Assembly: GCA_011503125.2 (NCBI GenBank) | Contig: WWBZ02000013.1 | Span: 434,001-498,000 of the forward strand | Source of the DNA: Botryosphaeria dothidea | Lineage: Eukaryota > Ascomycota > Dothideomycetes > Botryosphaeriales > Botryosphaeriaceae | Direction of reading: 5' to 3' | DNA: 64,000 nucleotides | Shown here: in pieces, positions 35,204-45,551 of the stretch | Numbering within the stretch: the stretch's first letter is position 1 | Layout of the letters: every line of letters begins with the position of its first letter | Program-made: the position numbers and the translations under genes | Notes under the pieces: generated by a model | Databases searched by the model: none | Seen by the model: the letters and a program-made list of their open reading frames with translations, nothing else | What the model was told of the DNA's origin: nothing

Positions 35204-35729
35204 TGGTGTTGGGAGCTACATAATTAAGACTATAGATTACAATATATCTGGGACATCGAAGACCGTAGATGTGGGGATTGCTGTTCTTCTGTTGAATGGA
35301 GCACCGACTCGGATCGAACTGAGTATTCGTCGGGTAATTGCGGCGTTCGGAGGTTCTGCGTTTTGGGGGAGTTTACTAAGTTGAACACACTTCCCAAGAT
35401 CTTGCTCATATGCAATCAAATGGAGAATTTGTCCTTTGTGCAGAAACTAAAAGTGCTCCATGGTGATAATAGGCAATGGATGATGAATAATGGATTGCAC
35501 ATCTAGACACAAACCACACCATCCTTCAGCCCTCAATTCATATTCACGTCACGCAGATGCCCCTCAAAAAGTGACCAAGAAAATTTAATATCGTGTAGAC
35601 TTGGCGAAAAAATGACATGAGATGCATGGAAATAGAAAGAACCAATCAAATACCCATCTTAGCAACCTTCTCCAAAGCAAACAATCCCCATCATCAAAGC
35701 ACCCCCCTCACCCATCCTCGATTCACCAT
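35204..35729. other. Intergenic region between convergent genes
   Basis: The monooxygenase and the secreted-protein gene converge here. No gene or terminator structure beyond AT-rich stretches (about 35390-35600) is evident. Confidence 0.45.
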
Positions 35730-36186
35730 CTAAACCCTGCAGCCAATCTTGTTGGCGAACGCATCCCTGAACTTGCTGACGAGGCAGTCCTCAATCGCCG
35801 TGTTGCCGCTGCTCAGCTGGTTGTTGTCGATGACCCAGCTGTCGGCCGCGGAGCTGTGGTAGCACGCGATGTTGTTGTTGACAGCGCCGCACTCTGTTCG
35901 CCACCGTCAGCCGAGCGGGAAAGGGAATGGAGGTGCTGCAAGACTTACTGCTGATGCCGTCGTAGAACAGGCCGCACGACTCGCCGAGCGCGACGTCGCT
36001 CTTGGTCGTCGAGAAGGCGACGCGGTACCGCTGCAGGCCGTCCTCGTGCCACTCATCGATGATGGCCGCGTTGGCAACACAGTCGCGCGCCTCGAGCTGG
36101 GAGGCGGCGGCAACGGGGGATGCCGCGGCGGAGGAGAGGAGGAGGCCGATGGCCGAGACGGTGATGGCGGAGATGGAGAACTTCAT
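35730..36186 (-). CDS. Small secreted six-cysteine protein
   Basis: Two exons, 36186-35949 and 35893-35730, join in phase to give about 133 residues. Residues 1-22 form a signal peptide (VSAIGLLLSSAAASPV). The dibasic-like LEAR just after it could be a Kex2-type or similar processing point. The mature part has six cysteines in the contexts RDCVAN, ESCGLF, KCGAV, IACYH, EDCLV and IGCRV, enough for three disulfides. TATATAAA lies on the minus strand at 36324-36331, about 140 bases before the ATG. I do not recognise a family. It could be a secreted effector or an antimicrobial-type protein; neither is shown. Confidence 0.78.
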
Positions 36187-37577
36187 TGTGGTTGTTTGGG
36201 GTTGGGAGTGATGGAAGAAGGTCTTGGAGACGAAGTTGGTTTGGAAAGGGAATTGTATGAGTTGTTGATGTGGATGTGAATGGTTTGTGAGTTGATGCTG
36301 CTCTTGGATGGCGTTTTCATCTCTTTATATATTCTTTTTGGAGGTTCTTCCACTCTCTAAAAATGGAGACATTTTGCGCAGCACTGAAGTTGAATGCAAG
36401 GCAAGTCGTTGGATTCATCCTTTGGTGACCATGCTTTTTCGTTGGATTCATCCTTTGAAGTCCATGCTTTGTCGTGTGAGATGGCATCTGGTGCGTTCTC
36501 ACGGGGGCTGTGAGTGTTGACAGTGGTCCTGTGCTGCTTCATTGCGCCCATGTCGTCCCGTGCTGTAGGATTCAATCATGGCCATGGTTCAGACTCCTGG
36601 AGTTTTGTGTGGGCCCTTACTACTCACTGCTCCCCGAGGAGGTGAAGATGTGCGCGAGGCTGGCGGTCGAAGGGATTCTTTGCTCGGTTTCAGGAAATGA
36701 TAGACCGGAGGTAGAACGACATCTTCCATTGGCCGGTCCAACGCGCCAATCAAAGTCAGAGTGACGTGTCTGGGTGCCGCGGAAGAATTTCCAAACGGGT
36801 GACGAGGCAGAGTCAGCTACACTCAAAGCGGGGGGCTGAGCCGTCAGCGCTAGCTCAATCCGACCACTACTCAGCAAAAAGGAAGTGGGTCTCGCTGACA
36901 CCCACGACAAGGCAAAATGCCAAATCAAACGCTCAAATATGGGTCAGAATAATAGGCATCAATGTTGTACAGTAAAAACCGTTCCTTCAGCTACCGGGGT
37001 GTGTACATGCTGGTTGCAGACAGCTAAGAATGAATAAACCATCAAGATGGCTACGCAAGGATTCGGACTATGGCCCCACCTCAAGTACCAGCCACATAGA
37101 GAAAAGGAGCAAGAGGTAGCGTTGTTTGAAGTAGAGCGCAGCTGAGCTGACACGCAGGAGCAGACCCCGAACATTGTCGGGTTCGGTTCGACGGGGCATG
37201 TTTACCTCGATGTTCAAGCTCTCACAAGCCCCAAATGCATAAATCTATGCATAAAATTGACAAACTGATCCAATGGACTGCAAAGTTTCTTGCTTATTCA
37301 CCGGATGCAACAATGTTCCTCCAATTTCCAGGCTAAATTTAAAGTCCAGGAAGCTCTGGTCTGGTTTTCCTTGTTTCAGGCGGGCACTGGAACACTGCCT
37401 TTCTCATGGCGATCCTGTGGGTATCCAGCAACGATCCTAGAACTTGGTGTTCCTCGATCCTGCTTCAGTGAGAACCATCTGAATTCTTCCCATCTTAAAA
37501 AACCCGATCATGTCCATTTCGACCTGTGAAACTCGAGGGGCTCCAGTCCGCCAAAAATTTTCTTCTGAAGGGCTTCA
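36187..37577. other. Intergenic region, about 1.4 kb
   Basis: Apart from the promoter of the six-cysteine protein gene and a short tandem duplication at 36406-36471, nothing is supported. The open frames are short and lack family features. Confidence 0.5.
36406..36471. repeat. 33-bp tandem duplication
   Basis: The segment cgttggattcatcctttg plus about 15 following bases occurs twice in direct succession with a few differences (ggtgaccatgcttttt against gaagtccatgctttgt). It looks like a simple local duplication in intergenic DNA. Confidence 0.8.
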
Positions 37578-38290
37578 CTACTTGAAGAACCGGCCCTCTA
37601 GCTCCTCCTTCTTCGTCTCGATCTGCACCTGATACACATACGCATCTATCTCAACCACCTTTCCCCTATAAGCACCAAATTTGGGGTCGCCTCTCCTGGG
37701 AAACGTATTCTCATCAAGCGTATCCGTCTTTGTGGTTGCAAATATCGCCGGTCTGCCGTTCCACCACAGGTGTGCATGTCCGCCGCTCGCAGAATCTCGA
37801 TGCCGACGGTGTAGATGGCGCCGGTCGTTACGGGCGTCTGCCACTGCGTCTAGCGTCCATCCTTCCTGTTGGGCTGGTACTGAAATTGCAGGTTGCCGCG
37901 GCGGACCTCGAGGGACAGCGGGATGCCGGCTGCGGGGTCCTTGGCGACGTACTCCTTTAACTACTAGACCAGGAGCGCGTCAGACATTGCGCCAAGCGAG
38001 AATGTGTATCTGGTGAAGTAGGTCGCGCCTGACTGTGGTCTGGTCCTTCAGGGCGTAGTATTCTGCCTGTTTGCTTTGCTGATTGTCAGTGTTATGGGCG
38101 ACGTCAAGAAGAGTTTGGAACAAGTGCCGCGAATATATGCGCCGGTCTTAATGTAGATGTCGGGGCTATTACTAAGTGGACTGGGGCGTATCAGCAAACT
38201 CCTTTTTTGCCGAGCCATGTTTTCAGAATGAATGTTAGCACAACTGTGCTTCAGCTGGGTGCCCAGCCTAGAACGTACGATACCCCGCAC
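37578..38290 (-). pseudogene. Remnant of a secreted jelly-roll polysaccharide-lyase-like gene
   Basis: Pieces in two frames read as one protein family: YYALKDQTT, then LKEYVAKDPAAGIPLSLEVRRGN, LQFQYQPNRKDGR, TQWQTPVTTGAIYTVGIEI, and after a one-base shift GHAHLWWNGRPA and GDPKFGAYRGKVVEIDAYVY. The ordered beta-strand pattern resembles secreted polysaccharide-lyase or concanavalin-like proteins; the exact family is uncertain. Between about 37950 and 37975 two adjacent TAG codons stand where tryptophan and glutamine would be expected, and another TAG follows GR. At least three stops and one frameshift make it a dead gene. TGG and CAG turning to TAG is the pattern left by RIP or similar cytosine deamination. 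Confidence 0.55.
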
Positions 38291-39089
38291 ACATGGCTCA
38301 GAAGAAGCTCATGAATCTCCAAGGTATTATAGACACGAATAGGAGCATTGCTTAAGCTTCTTGCTAAACTTTGTCTTGTAGGAAATGATAGTCAATCATG
38401 ACTGTACTAGGGTAATCAAAGGAATTCGTGTTCAGCTGTAGGCAGATAGGTAGTCTTCCTCAACTGCGGAGATCGCGGCTTTCTAGAAGACAGAAGCGGG
38501 CTGGACGCCGTAAGACCATTCATAGTACTCACGTGGCCCAGCTTTTTGAATCACGCGTGATGGATCTCGCGAAATACGACGTGTTATGTCTGGAAAACCC
38601 ATGTTAATCTTACTGCTTAACGCTTATCTACTCGGGACACTTCCTATGATATCTTTGAAAATTTTGATATAGAAATGAATAAAAACTCTTAGACGAATGT
38701 CTCTATACTATCAGAAAACAAATTTGGTGTGATATTCTACTTGATAGTGATATACATTTGTGATAAAGTATTAAAAAATCGCCTTGCTTCGCATTCATTG
38801 CTAATAGTGACAGTAAAAAACTGTTGCAGTTCCCTCGGGAACTTGCTGAATGCGCAGCATATCCTTGCGTGCCTAGGGAGAGAAAACGAAGATGTAGAAG
38901 ACTCTGATTTCTGAAGGTAGTAACTATGGTGGTTTAAATACATGACTGTTGGGTACAAATTGGGTAGAGTCAAGGTAGTGATTGGGCAGATATTGGGCAG
39001 ATATTGGGTAGTAGCAGTAAGTACGGAGCAGGTTGGGTAGTAGGTAGGTGCCTGAATTGCCACCGTATGCCCAAGTGATGCCTAAACCG
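38291..39089. other. AT-rich intergenic region with degenerate repeats
   Basis: The stretch 38600-38820 is clearly AT-rich compared with its neighbours. Around 38981-39012 the unit attgggcagat occurs twice in tandem followed by attgggtag, inside a longer tract of tagg/gggtag words (38957-39050). No gene is supported. Confidence 0.6.
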
Positions 39090-41616
39090 TTACAAAAACC
39101 CAACACGAGAAAACTCAGCTGATCTCTCCTGATTAAGCACAATACCCGAAACTACCCGTTTCCCATCTTGGACCAAGCTCATATAGCATTCATTTCGTCC
39201 GTCGATAATCGGGAGACAGAATAGCTCACTTGAAGTTGCTGAAATATCTGAGTGGTCAAAGCAAATGTATCCTTCCCTGACGGCAATATGCGCATCACTT
39301 TCAATATTTCTGAGCATGCTAACTTGTACTCTTTTGCAGCTCGGTGGCTGGATGCAGTAAGGCGAGAACATTGGTGCCGCGAGGCGACCACTCAAGGTCA
39401 GCTCACCGTCAATAACCTGTCCAGTGCTAGAAGTATGTAATGTCGTAGTGGTAATACGCACCTCCCATACTAACTCTTCTTCATCTGCCAACAACAATGA
39501 TGTGCGGAGATATACAGGTCCGTCTTTAGCAGCCCAGGACCAGGACGGAGCGCGATAGTCTTTTGGGTGCGGATAATTCGGCAACACGCTCTCCCATAAC
39601 AACCCACATGGAAGTGCGCAGGCCCAAAGCCCCGCAGCATACGTATCTTCTACTTCCAGCAGTTTCAGTCTGGCCATAACTTGGTTTGCAAGTCCAGATA
39701 TGGCTACCAGCTTGTCAAAGGTCTTTGAAAGCTTGCGGCCTGTATATTCTGCTACGGCCAGATCCCACTCTCGAAGACGTAAGTCTATCCCACTGGCCAA
39801 CCGACCCTGCGTTCTGTGCAGGTCGATGAATAGATCCCAGGCTGAACCGATTGGGATATTCCACATCAGCTGGCTCCGGACTTTTGGCGAGAGCTCGTAT
39901 GGCTTGTTCAGCAGGACGCCGTCTGGGTAGGCCTCGGAGCAAGTCATCTTTCTGCATTCCCAAACGATTTGTTCCCGACCAAAATAAAGCAATCTTGAGG
40001 ATAATTGCCGTTCTTGAAGGATCCAACCCCGTTTCATGACTGGGTGTCAGACTAGAAAATCATGTGATATTCCGGCGGATCCGGCCGCCAGTGTAGCATA
40101 AGAGGGGCTCCCCCCACTACCCTCTACAGATAGCCAGCGACTGCACAATTAATCACTTTTCTCAAAGTTCGACACTGGGTTATCTTCAAAACTGCATCTC
40201 CAGCGCGCCAGCGTGTCGCCGAGCAAATATTTTGTTTCATGAAGTGGATGCCGCATTGCGAGAGTGAGTACGTGTGGTGACATCTGGGACTGGTCTCAGA
40301 TAAAGAAACATCCCTCTGAAGAATCAGCTGCACCATGCGCACACACAGTGACGTACGAGTTGACGTAGATGTCTTGCATGAGGGAAGATTCTCTGCGCCA
40401 ATCATCATTTGAGCCCTGGATTATGCATAAACGGTCCACCCAAAGGAATTTAATGCTCAACTCTTCCAAAATACAGAAAGCGTCTCGAAAAGTCTTTGGT
40501 AAGTCGCTGAGAGAAATTCCAGCTCCGAACGCATCCAGATTCTGGGCCAGGAGCTTCAACTGTTTGTCGGCGGGTTCGCTACCCCAGCAGTGGCTTAGGG
40601 CAACATACCGCGCATCCGGAGGCAGGTGTTTTTTGGGAACGAGTGAAAAGTGCTCCTCGGGCCGCGAAGTATCCCTCCGGACTAAGCGACTGGGCAGAAA
40701 ACCGCTCGATCTACCACAAATGTCGTGGCAGCCAATAAATTCTTTGAGACAACCATTCACCTTACTCCATGTCGCAGGAGAGTTTGTGCTTTCTTCGATT
40801 CTATGATGAGATGGCCACAGATCGTCTTCCACCAAGCTTTGTTAGATCTCCTCAATCATCACACGGGTTCTATGAGTGCTTACTGTTGAGTGGCACTAAA
40901 TCGTATTTCCATCCAAAATCGGAACCTTTGAAGGCCGCCCAGAATGCGATTCTGCCATTCCCGAATTCAAACTATGTGACAAAGCCCTCATGTTTCTCGC
41001 GTAGAAGATCGTCAAATCCAAGGTCGATCAATGTCTCACAGATGTGGCAGCCTTGCTCCACGGAACTCTTCAAAGACATGAGATCGCGATGGTGGCCATA
41101 ACGATATCTGAAAATCTCCAGCTGCTGACTCGATTGTTTGCTGAAGGTGCCGTCCCAGCCATCGCTCACGTCGCTGCGGCTGGCGACATCGCTGTCGTAA
41201 TCACCAAGCCCACGGGCTAGGCCTGATCCGAAGGGATTGTCATTCGAGCCGTACTGAAACTCCACATCATCACAGGACTGTGGGCCCCCACACTTGCCTG
41301 ATTTACCAGAGTTCGCTGTACGATCATGATCATCTGAGATGTTCTCTGAGTCTCCGGAGAACTCCGTATCCGTCTGTTCAGATGTTGGAAATATCGTCTC
41401 AGGATGCTCCACATTGGGTTTAGCGTCAAATAGTCTATATAGCAGGCACCCTCTCATACCCCTCTCATGGGACATGCCATCAACACAACTCATTATCAAT
41501 TCAACCGTTTTTCCAACATCAGAGCTGGCTGACTCATCGCTGCGTTCCTCTATTCTTTCAGTTTTTTGGGGGTCCCAAATGCCGGCCAAGGCGGTTTGGC
41601 AAACTTCGCACAGCAT
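39090..41616 (-). pseudogene. HET-domain gene with several stop codons
   Basis: Reading on the minus strand from the ATG at 41616, an acidic Ser-rich N-terminus is followed by RYRYGHHRDLMSLKSSVEQGCHICETL. The HET domain lies in 40835-40296 (YVALSHCWGS, FLWVDRLCIIQ, SYVTVCAHGAADSSEGCFF). After 40037 come the family's KRGWILQERQLSSRLLYFG and APSWSWAA segments. Four stops break this path: TAG after EGFVT, TGA directly after GCFFI, TAA after FEKSD and TGA just before the HPVMKRGW segment. The latter three are all in the frame shared by 40835 and 40037. The TAA and the last TGA could be hidden in introns; the TGA after GCFFI and the TAG cannot easily be. I judge the gene inactive. Confidence 0.72.
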
Positions 41617-41915
41617 TCTGAGCGGTTTATCGAAACAGAAGTGGTATGAAATACTACAGACACATCTGAACTTCGCTAGCAGGCTGTCGAATGTCGACTG
41701 TCAGCTGCGGGGTAATTGTGCACCGTTACACAGCGCATGCAGCTCTTCTCACGCTGCAGAACCATATATATAGCCAACCGATCATGTGACATCTCTGTAC
41801 CTAGTTCTTGCACACCATACAAAAAGGGTCGAGTGACACTCAAGCTGTGCCACTAAACCATCTGCGATGCTCCTCTTGAGGCATCTTAACGAGCAACTCT
41901 GGTGTCATTCGCTGG

Positions 41916-43755
41916 CTACAACTCAACCTCCTCCTCTCTCCTCCGCACCAACAGCCTCGTCGTCGGATCCGTAATCTGCTCCGTCCCCTTCCGCATCATC
42001 ACCGGCTCACATCCCTCCGCCAGCTTGAAGTCATACTTCAGCAGAATATGCGCCAAGATGATCTTGACCTCAGCCGCAACGAAGAATCGGCCCGGACAGG
42101 CTCGCTTCCCAAAGCCGAAAGCGATGTGCTCCGGCGTGACTGAGACGAGCTGGGAGGCGGCGCGGGTATCCTGCTGCTTAGAGCGCTCGAGGTGGCGGTA
42201 GCCGTCGAAGCGCTCTGGGTCCTGGAAGTTGCTCGGGCTCCACATCTCCTCCGCGGAGACGCAGACGAAGGAGCCTTTGGGCAGGACGGTGCCGTCGCGC
42301 ATGGTGACGTCCTGGAGGGCCGCGTATTTCATGAAAGCTGTGCCAAATCAGTAAAAAAAAAAAGCACGTAAAGACGACAGATACAGATGGAGGATATCTC
42401 ACTCTGGCTAATCGGCTTCAGCCGCTGCGACTCCTTCATCACGCTATCCATCAGCCTGAGGTTAAACAGCGCCGACTTGCTCCACGCGCCCCCGCTCTGC
42501 CCCAGCACCGCCACCACCTCCTCCCGCAGCGGCCGCACCAGCTCCGCATTCCTGATCAGATCCACCAGCAGCTGCACGAGGAAATCGACCGTCGAGTGCA
42601 GCGACGCCATTGCGATCGTCAGCTGCGCGACCGCGGGATCGTACGGCCGGCCCCGCGCCAGCTCCTCAACCCACTGCAGCGCGTCCTCGTGCGCGGGCGC
42701 CGCCGCTCCCAGGCGTTCGCGCTCGCGGCGGCGCGCGTCCACGACGGGGTTGACGAGCGCGCGCGTCTGGGCGAGGAGGGCCCGCACGCGGCGCTGGCCG
42801 GGGAGCAGCCAGTGGATGAGCGGGCGGAGGGGCGAGGGGTAGGACTTCAGCTCCGCGAGGGAGGCGAAGGCTTGCGAGGTGTAGCCCGTGGCCAGCGCGA
42901 GCCATTGCTCGTTGCGGCACATGTCGGGGCCGAGCATGGCGAGGGCGGAGGTCTGGGCGACGATGTAGAGGGCGGTGGGGTAGGCAAGGATTTCGTGCCA
43001 TTCTGAGAGGGCGTTAGTGGTCTTGCGTGTGGTGAAGAAGGGGTTGGGCGTACCGGTGTTGTCGGTCCATTGCTTTTGGAGGATGTCAGCAGCTTCTTCG
43101 GAGAGGCTTGGTGGGAGCGAGTCTGTTCGAGATGGTTAGATGGAAGTATTTGTGAAGGAAAGGCAGCCGTACCGAGGTTCTTGTTCAGCTTCATTCGGAC
43201 GGCATCCTGGGCGATATGATGCTCCGAGATGAAGAACTTGAACGGCTCAAAGCCAGGTGTGTGTGATTGGAATTCCTACAAATGGAAGTGTATAAGTATG
43301 TGTTATACTAGTGGAAAGTCATGTGAGGAACCTTTGCACTAAATGGACGTGGCGAAAGACGGTCATCATTCTTGATCTCTTCAGCATAGCGGGCGTTCAG
43401 GACCAGCGTTGGTCCTAGGTCAGTGTGTAGCCGGAAGATGTTCTTGTTCTATATTGGAGTCAGCTCCCTGCTTTGAATTGGTTGTAGCTGTTTCAAATCT
43501 CACCTGCGCAAAGCCTTCCTCAATCAAACTTCTCGCGTTCTTCGCAAAATTTGCCTTCGCCCGCCTTGAAAACAGGTCGAAGATGCCACAATCATTGATC
43601 GTTGTGAACTTTCGGAGCTTGTACCAACGGATAACCCGCTCGTATACAAACGAAAGAAGAAGAAGTCCAAGTGTGGTTGCGACGATGATGGATGCCCTGC
43701 TTTTGTCGAGACCTTCGAGCCGCAGCTTCGAGGTGATTGACGTAGATTCCGACAT
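41916..43755 (-). CDS. Cytochrome P450 monooxygenase (intact)
   Basis: Six exons: 43755-43504, 43448-43332, 43275-43173, 43122-43054, 43002-42403 and 42337-41916, all in phase (0,0,1,1,1). The N-terminal anchor is ASIIVATTLGLLLLSFVY. The K-helix ExxR is in SVMKESQRLKP, and the heme loop is FGFGKRACPGRFF. IAMASLHSTVDFLV replaces the more usual acidic AG-E/D-TT I-helix core, as also seen in the related copy. The P450 at 7464-9305 has the same exon pattern and phases, so the two are paralogues about 33 kb apart; this one has no frameshift. It would be an ER-bound oxidase of a terpenoid or related metabolite. The GC-rich exon 5 gives a long opposite-strand shadow. Confidence 0.92.
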
Positions 43756-44461
43756 ACCGCACCTCTGCTGGAAGTTCGAAAATCTGCTCTAGACTACCTA
43801 ACAATGATTGGCAAAGTGGGCTTTTTAAAGTCCTCAGGCTTCCATCAAAGGCCACCTGTGATCAGCTCTTTGGTGATCCTTCTCTTCATTGACCCATAGG
43901 CCATCTTCGCACTCAATTGCTGCTGTTAAAGCCTTCAGAGTGCTGTACTTTTCCCGATTCTGTTCCTGGAAACATTTCGTGTGATGTATATTCACGACTG
44001 CGCGGGCGTAAAACATTCAACTGTTAGTAGTCATCTTGAATGTTCATCGTCAGCTTTACTTGGCTGTTGTCTTTTTTTTCGTGTGCGATTAGGTAGACGG
44101 TGAGAAGAAGTTGAGTCGCGGGAAAGGGGGACGTGCTGGACGCCGCATAGAAAACTAACGCAGGGGGGCTGATGGCTGACTCGAGAAAACGTCTACCAAG
44201 TCATTGGCATCTGATTGACCGTGCATTGCATGTGATAGCTCATACATCACTTAGAGATGTCGATGCAATCGTCTACCATCATAATGAGGCAACTGCCGCA
44301 AAATAATCTGCAAGGGACGCGATTGGCTTTTGGCGTTCTGAAATATTTACGTGAACGGGCGACTTTCTGTATTTACATGCTCTTGAAGATTCCCCAAAGC
44401 TCGGTCCTCTTTCTTATCCTCGTATACCCATTTATGGAGAGTGGAAGACACTATTCCCGAT
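43756..44461. other. Intergenic region
   Basis: About 700 bases between the P450 start and the stop codon of the small secreted protein. No additional gene is supported. Confidence 0.45.
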
Positions 44462-44886
44462 TCACTCGGCCGGGCAGTCAATGACCACACCCTTATCGCC
44501 CTGGGTGCAATATCCCGAGGAGATTTTGGCCTCGGCCTTCGAGCAGTTGTTGGGGTCGGTAGGATCACTGTCAGAGTCATTAGCGCATGCTCACTCCTGA
44601 CCAAGGGAACACAGGAATCGTACCGCTTGACGTTCAAGAAGCACCATTTCTGAGTGTCAAGGAAGTCGCCGTCGCCAGTGGTGATGAAAGTGGGCTTGTT
44701 GATGTTCTATGGAGTATAAAGATAATACGTCAGATCAAGGTCCGAATCACTAGAGTGTTAGTCTTGGCTTACGTCGAGTGTGAAGCAGCACGGCTGCAGT
44801 TCGTCTTGCCGGGCCGACACGTCTACAGATGGGGCGGCCAGCGCCAAGACGGGCAGAAGAGCGAGGAAAGCGGTGCAGAAGAACAT
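44462..44886 (-). CDS. Small secreted cysteine-rich protein (effector candidate)
   Basis: Three short exons, 44886-44773, 44706-44624 and 44567-44462, give exactly 100 residues; phases agree. Residues 1-18 are a signal peptide (TAFLALLPVLALA). The mature part has six cysteines: QPCCF, KWCF, NNCSKA, GYCTQG and IDCPAE. Both introns are small and have branch-like sequences (gctaatgac before the last acceptor). No single open frame covers it, so a simple ORF search misses it. I recognise no family. Size, secretion and cysteine count fit a fungal effector or hydrophobin-like surface protein, but the spacing does not match the eight-cysteine hydrophobin pattern. Confidence 0.75.
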
Positions 44887-45551
44887 GTTGAAAATGTATT
44901 ACAAGTGACTTGGGTACCCGTGTGCTGAATATAGAACTCAGCGCTACACTGGCGGCAGAACCGTGTCTTAAGAAGACAGTCTCCTTTCCATAAGGCAGTT
45001 TATGCCGTTGTCGGGCGAGCGCACAGGTCACCAGTAGCTTCATTAAACGGTGTGTTAGAGCCATCGGGATGACACAAACACAGTGCTGTGATTGGCTTGT
45101 TTATACGAGACCCCTCAAAACGCTTTTAACCGATGACTGAAACGTTGACGCCCAGACGGTTTAACCTTTAAGTCCAAGGTCTCAGCCAAGGCAGTGGTGG
45201 CTTGGCTAGTATCTTTATTTGTAATGCCAAAAATGTGTGCCTCTGCACTGTGCTCAGTAGGTTGCATTGCGAAAAAGGAAGTCGGAGAGATATGCGAATT
45301 TTCTAGGGTCTGTAGGATGTTTTGTGGCTGAGCCGGGTCATTCGCTGTTCCTTGATTTTGCGTCGCCTTAAGCCTCTTTGGTGACCGGAAACCAATCAGT
45401 CGCAACGCTTATCCAGACCATGATGCAGACTAAGCATGTGGCTGTAGGCGCAGCACGAGAACCTCAGCCTACAAAAAGTTCTTCTACTGCCTGAAGAAAA
45501 CATCTTTGCCGAAGATACCGATCGCACTCATAATCGAAATCATTACCCCGT
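44887..45551. other. Intergenic divergent promoter region
   Basis: These 665 bases separate the small secreted protein gene (minus) from the HET gene (plus). No gene or clear motif was found. Confidence 0.45.
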
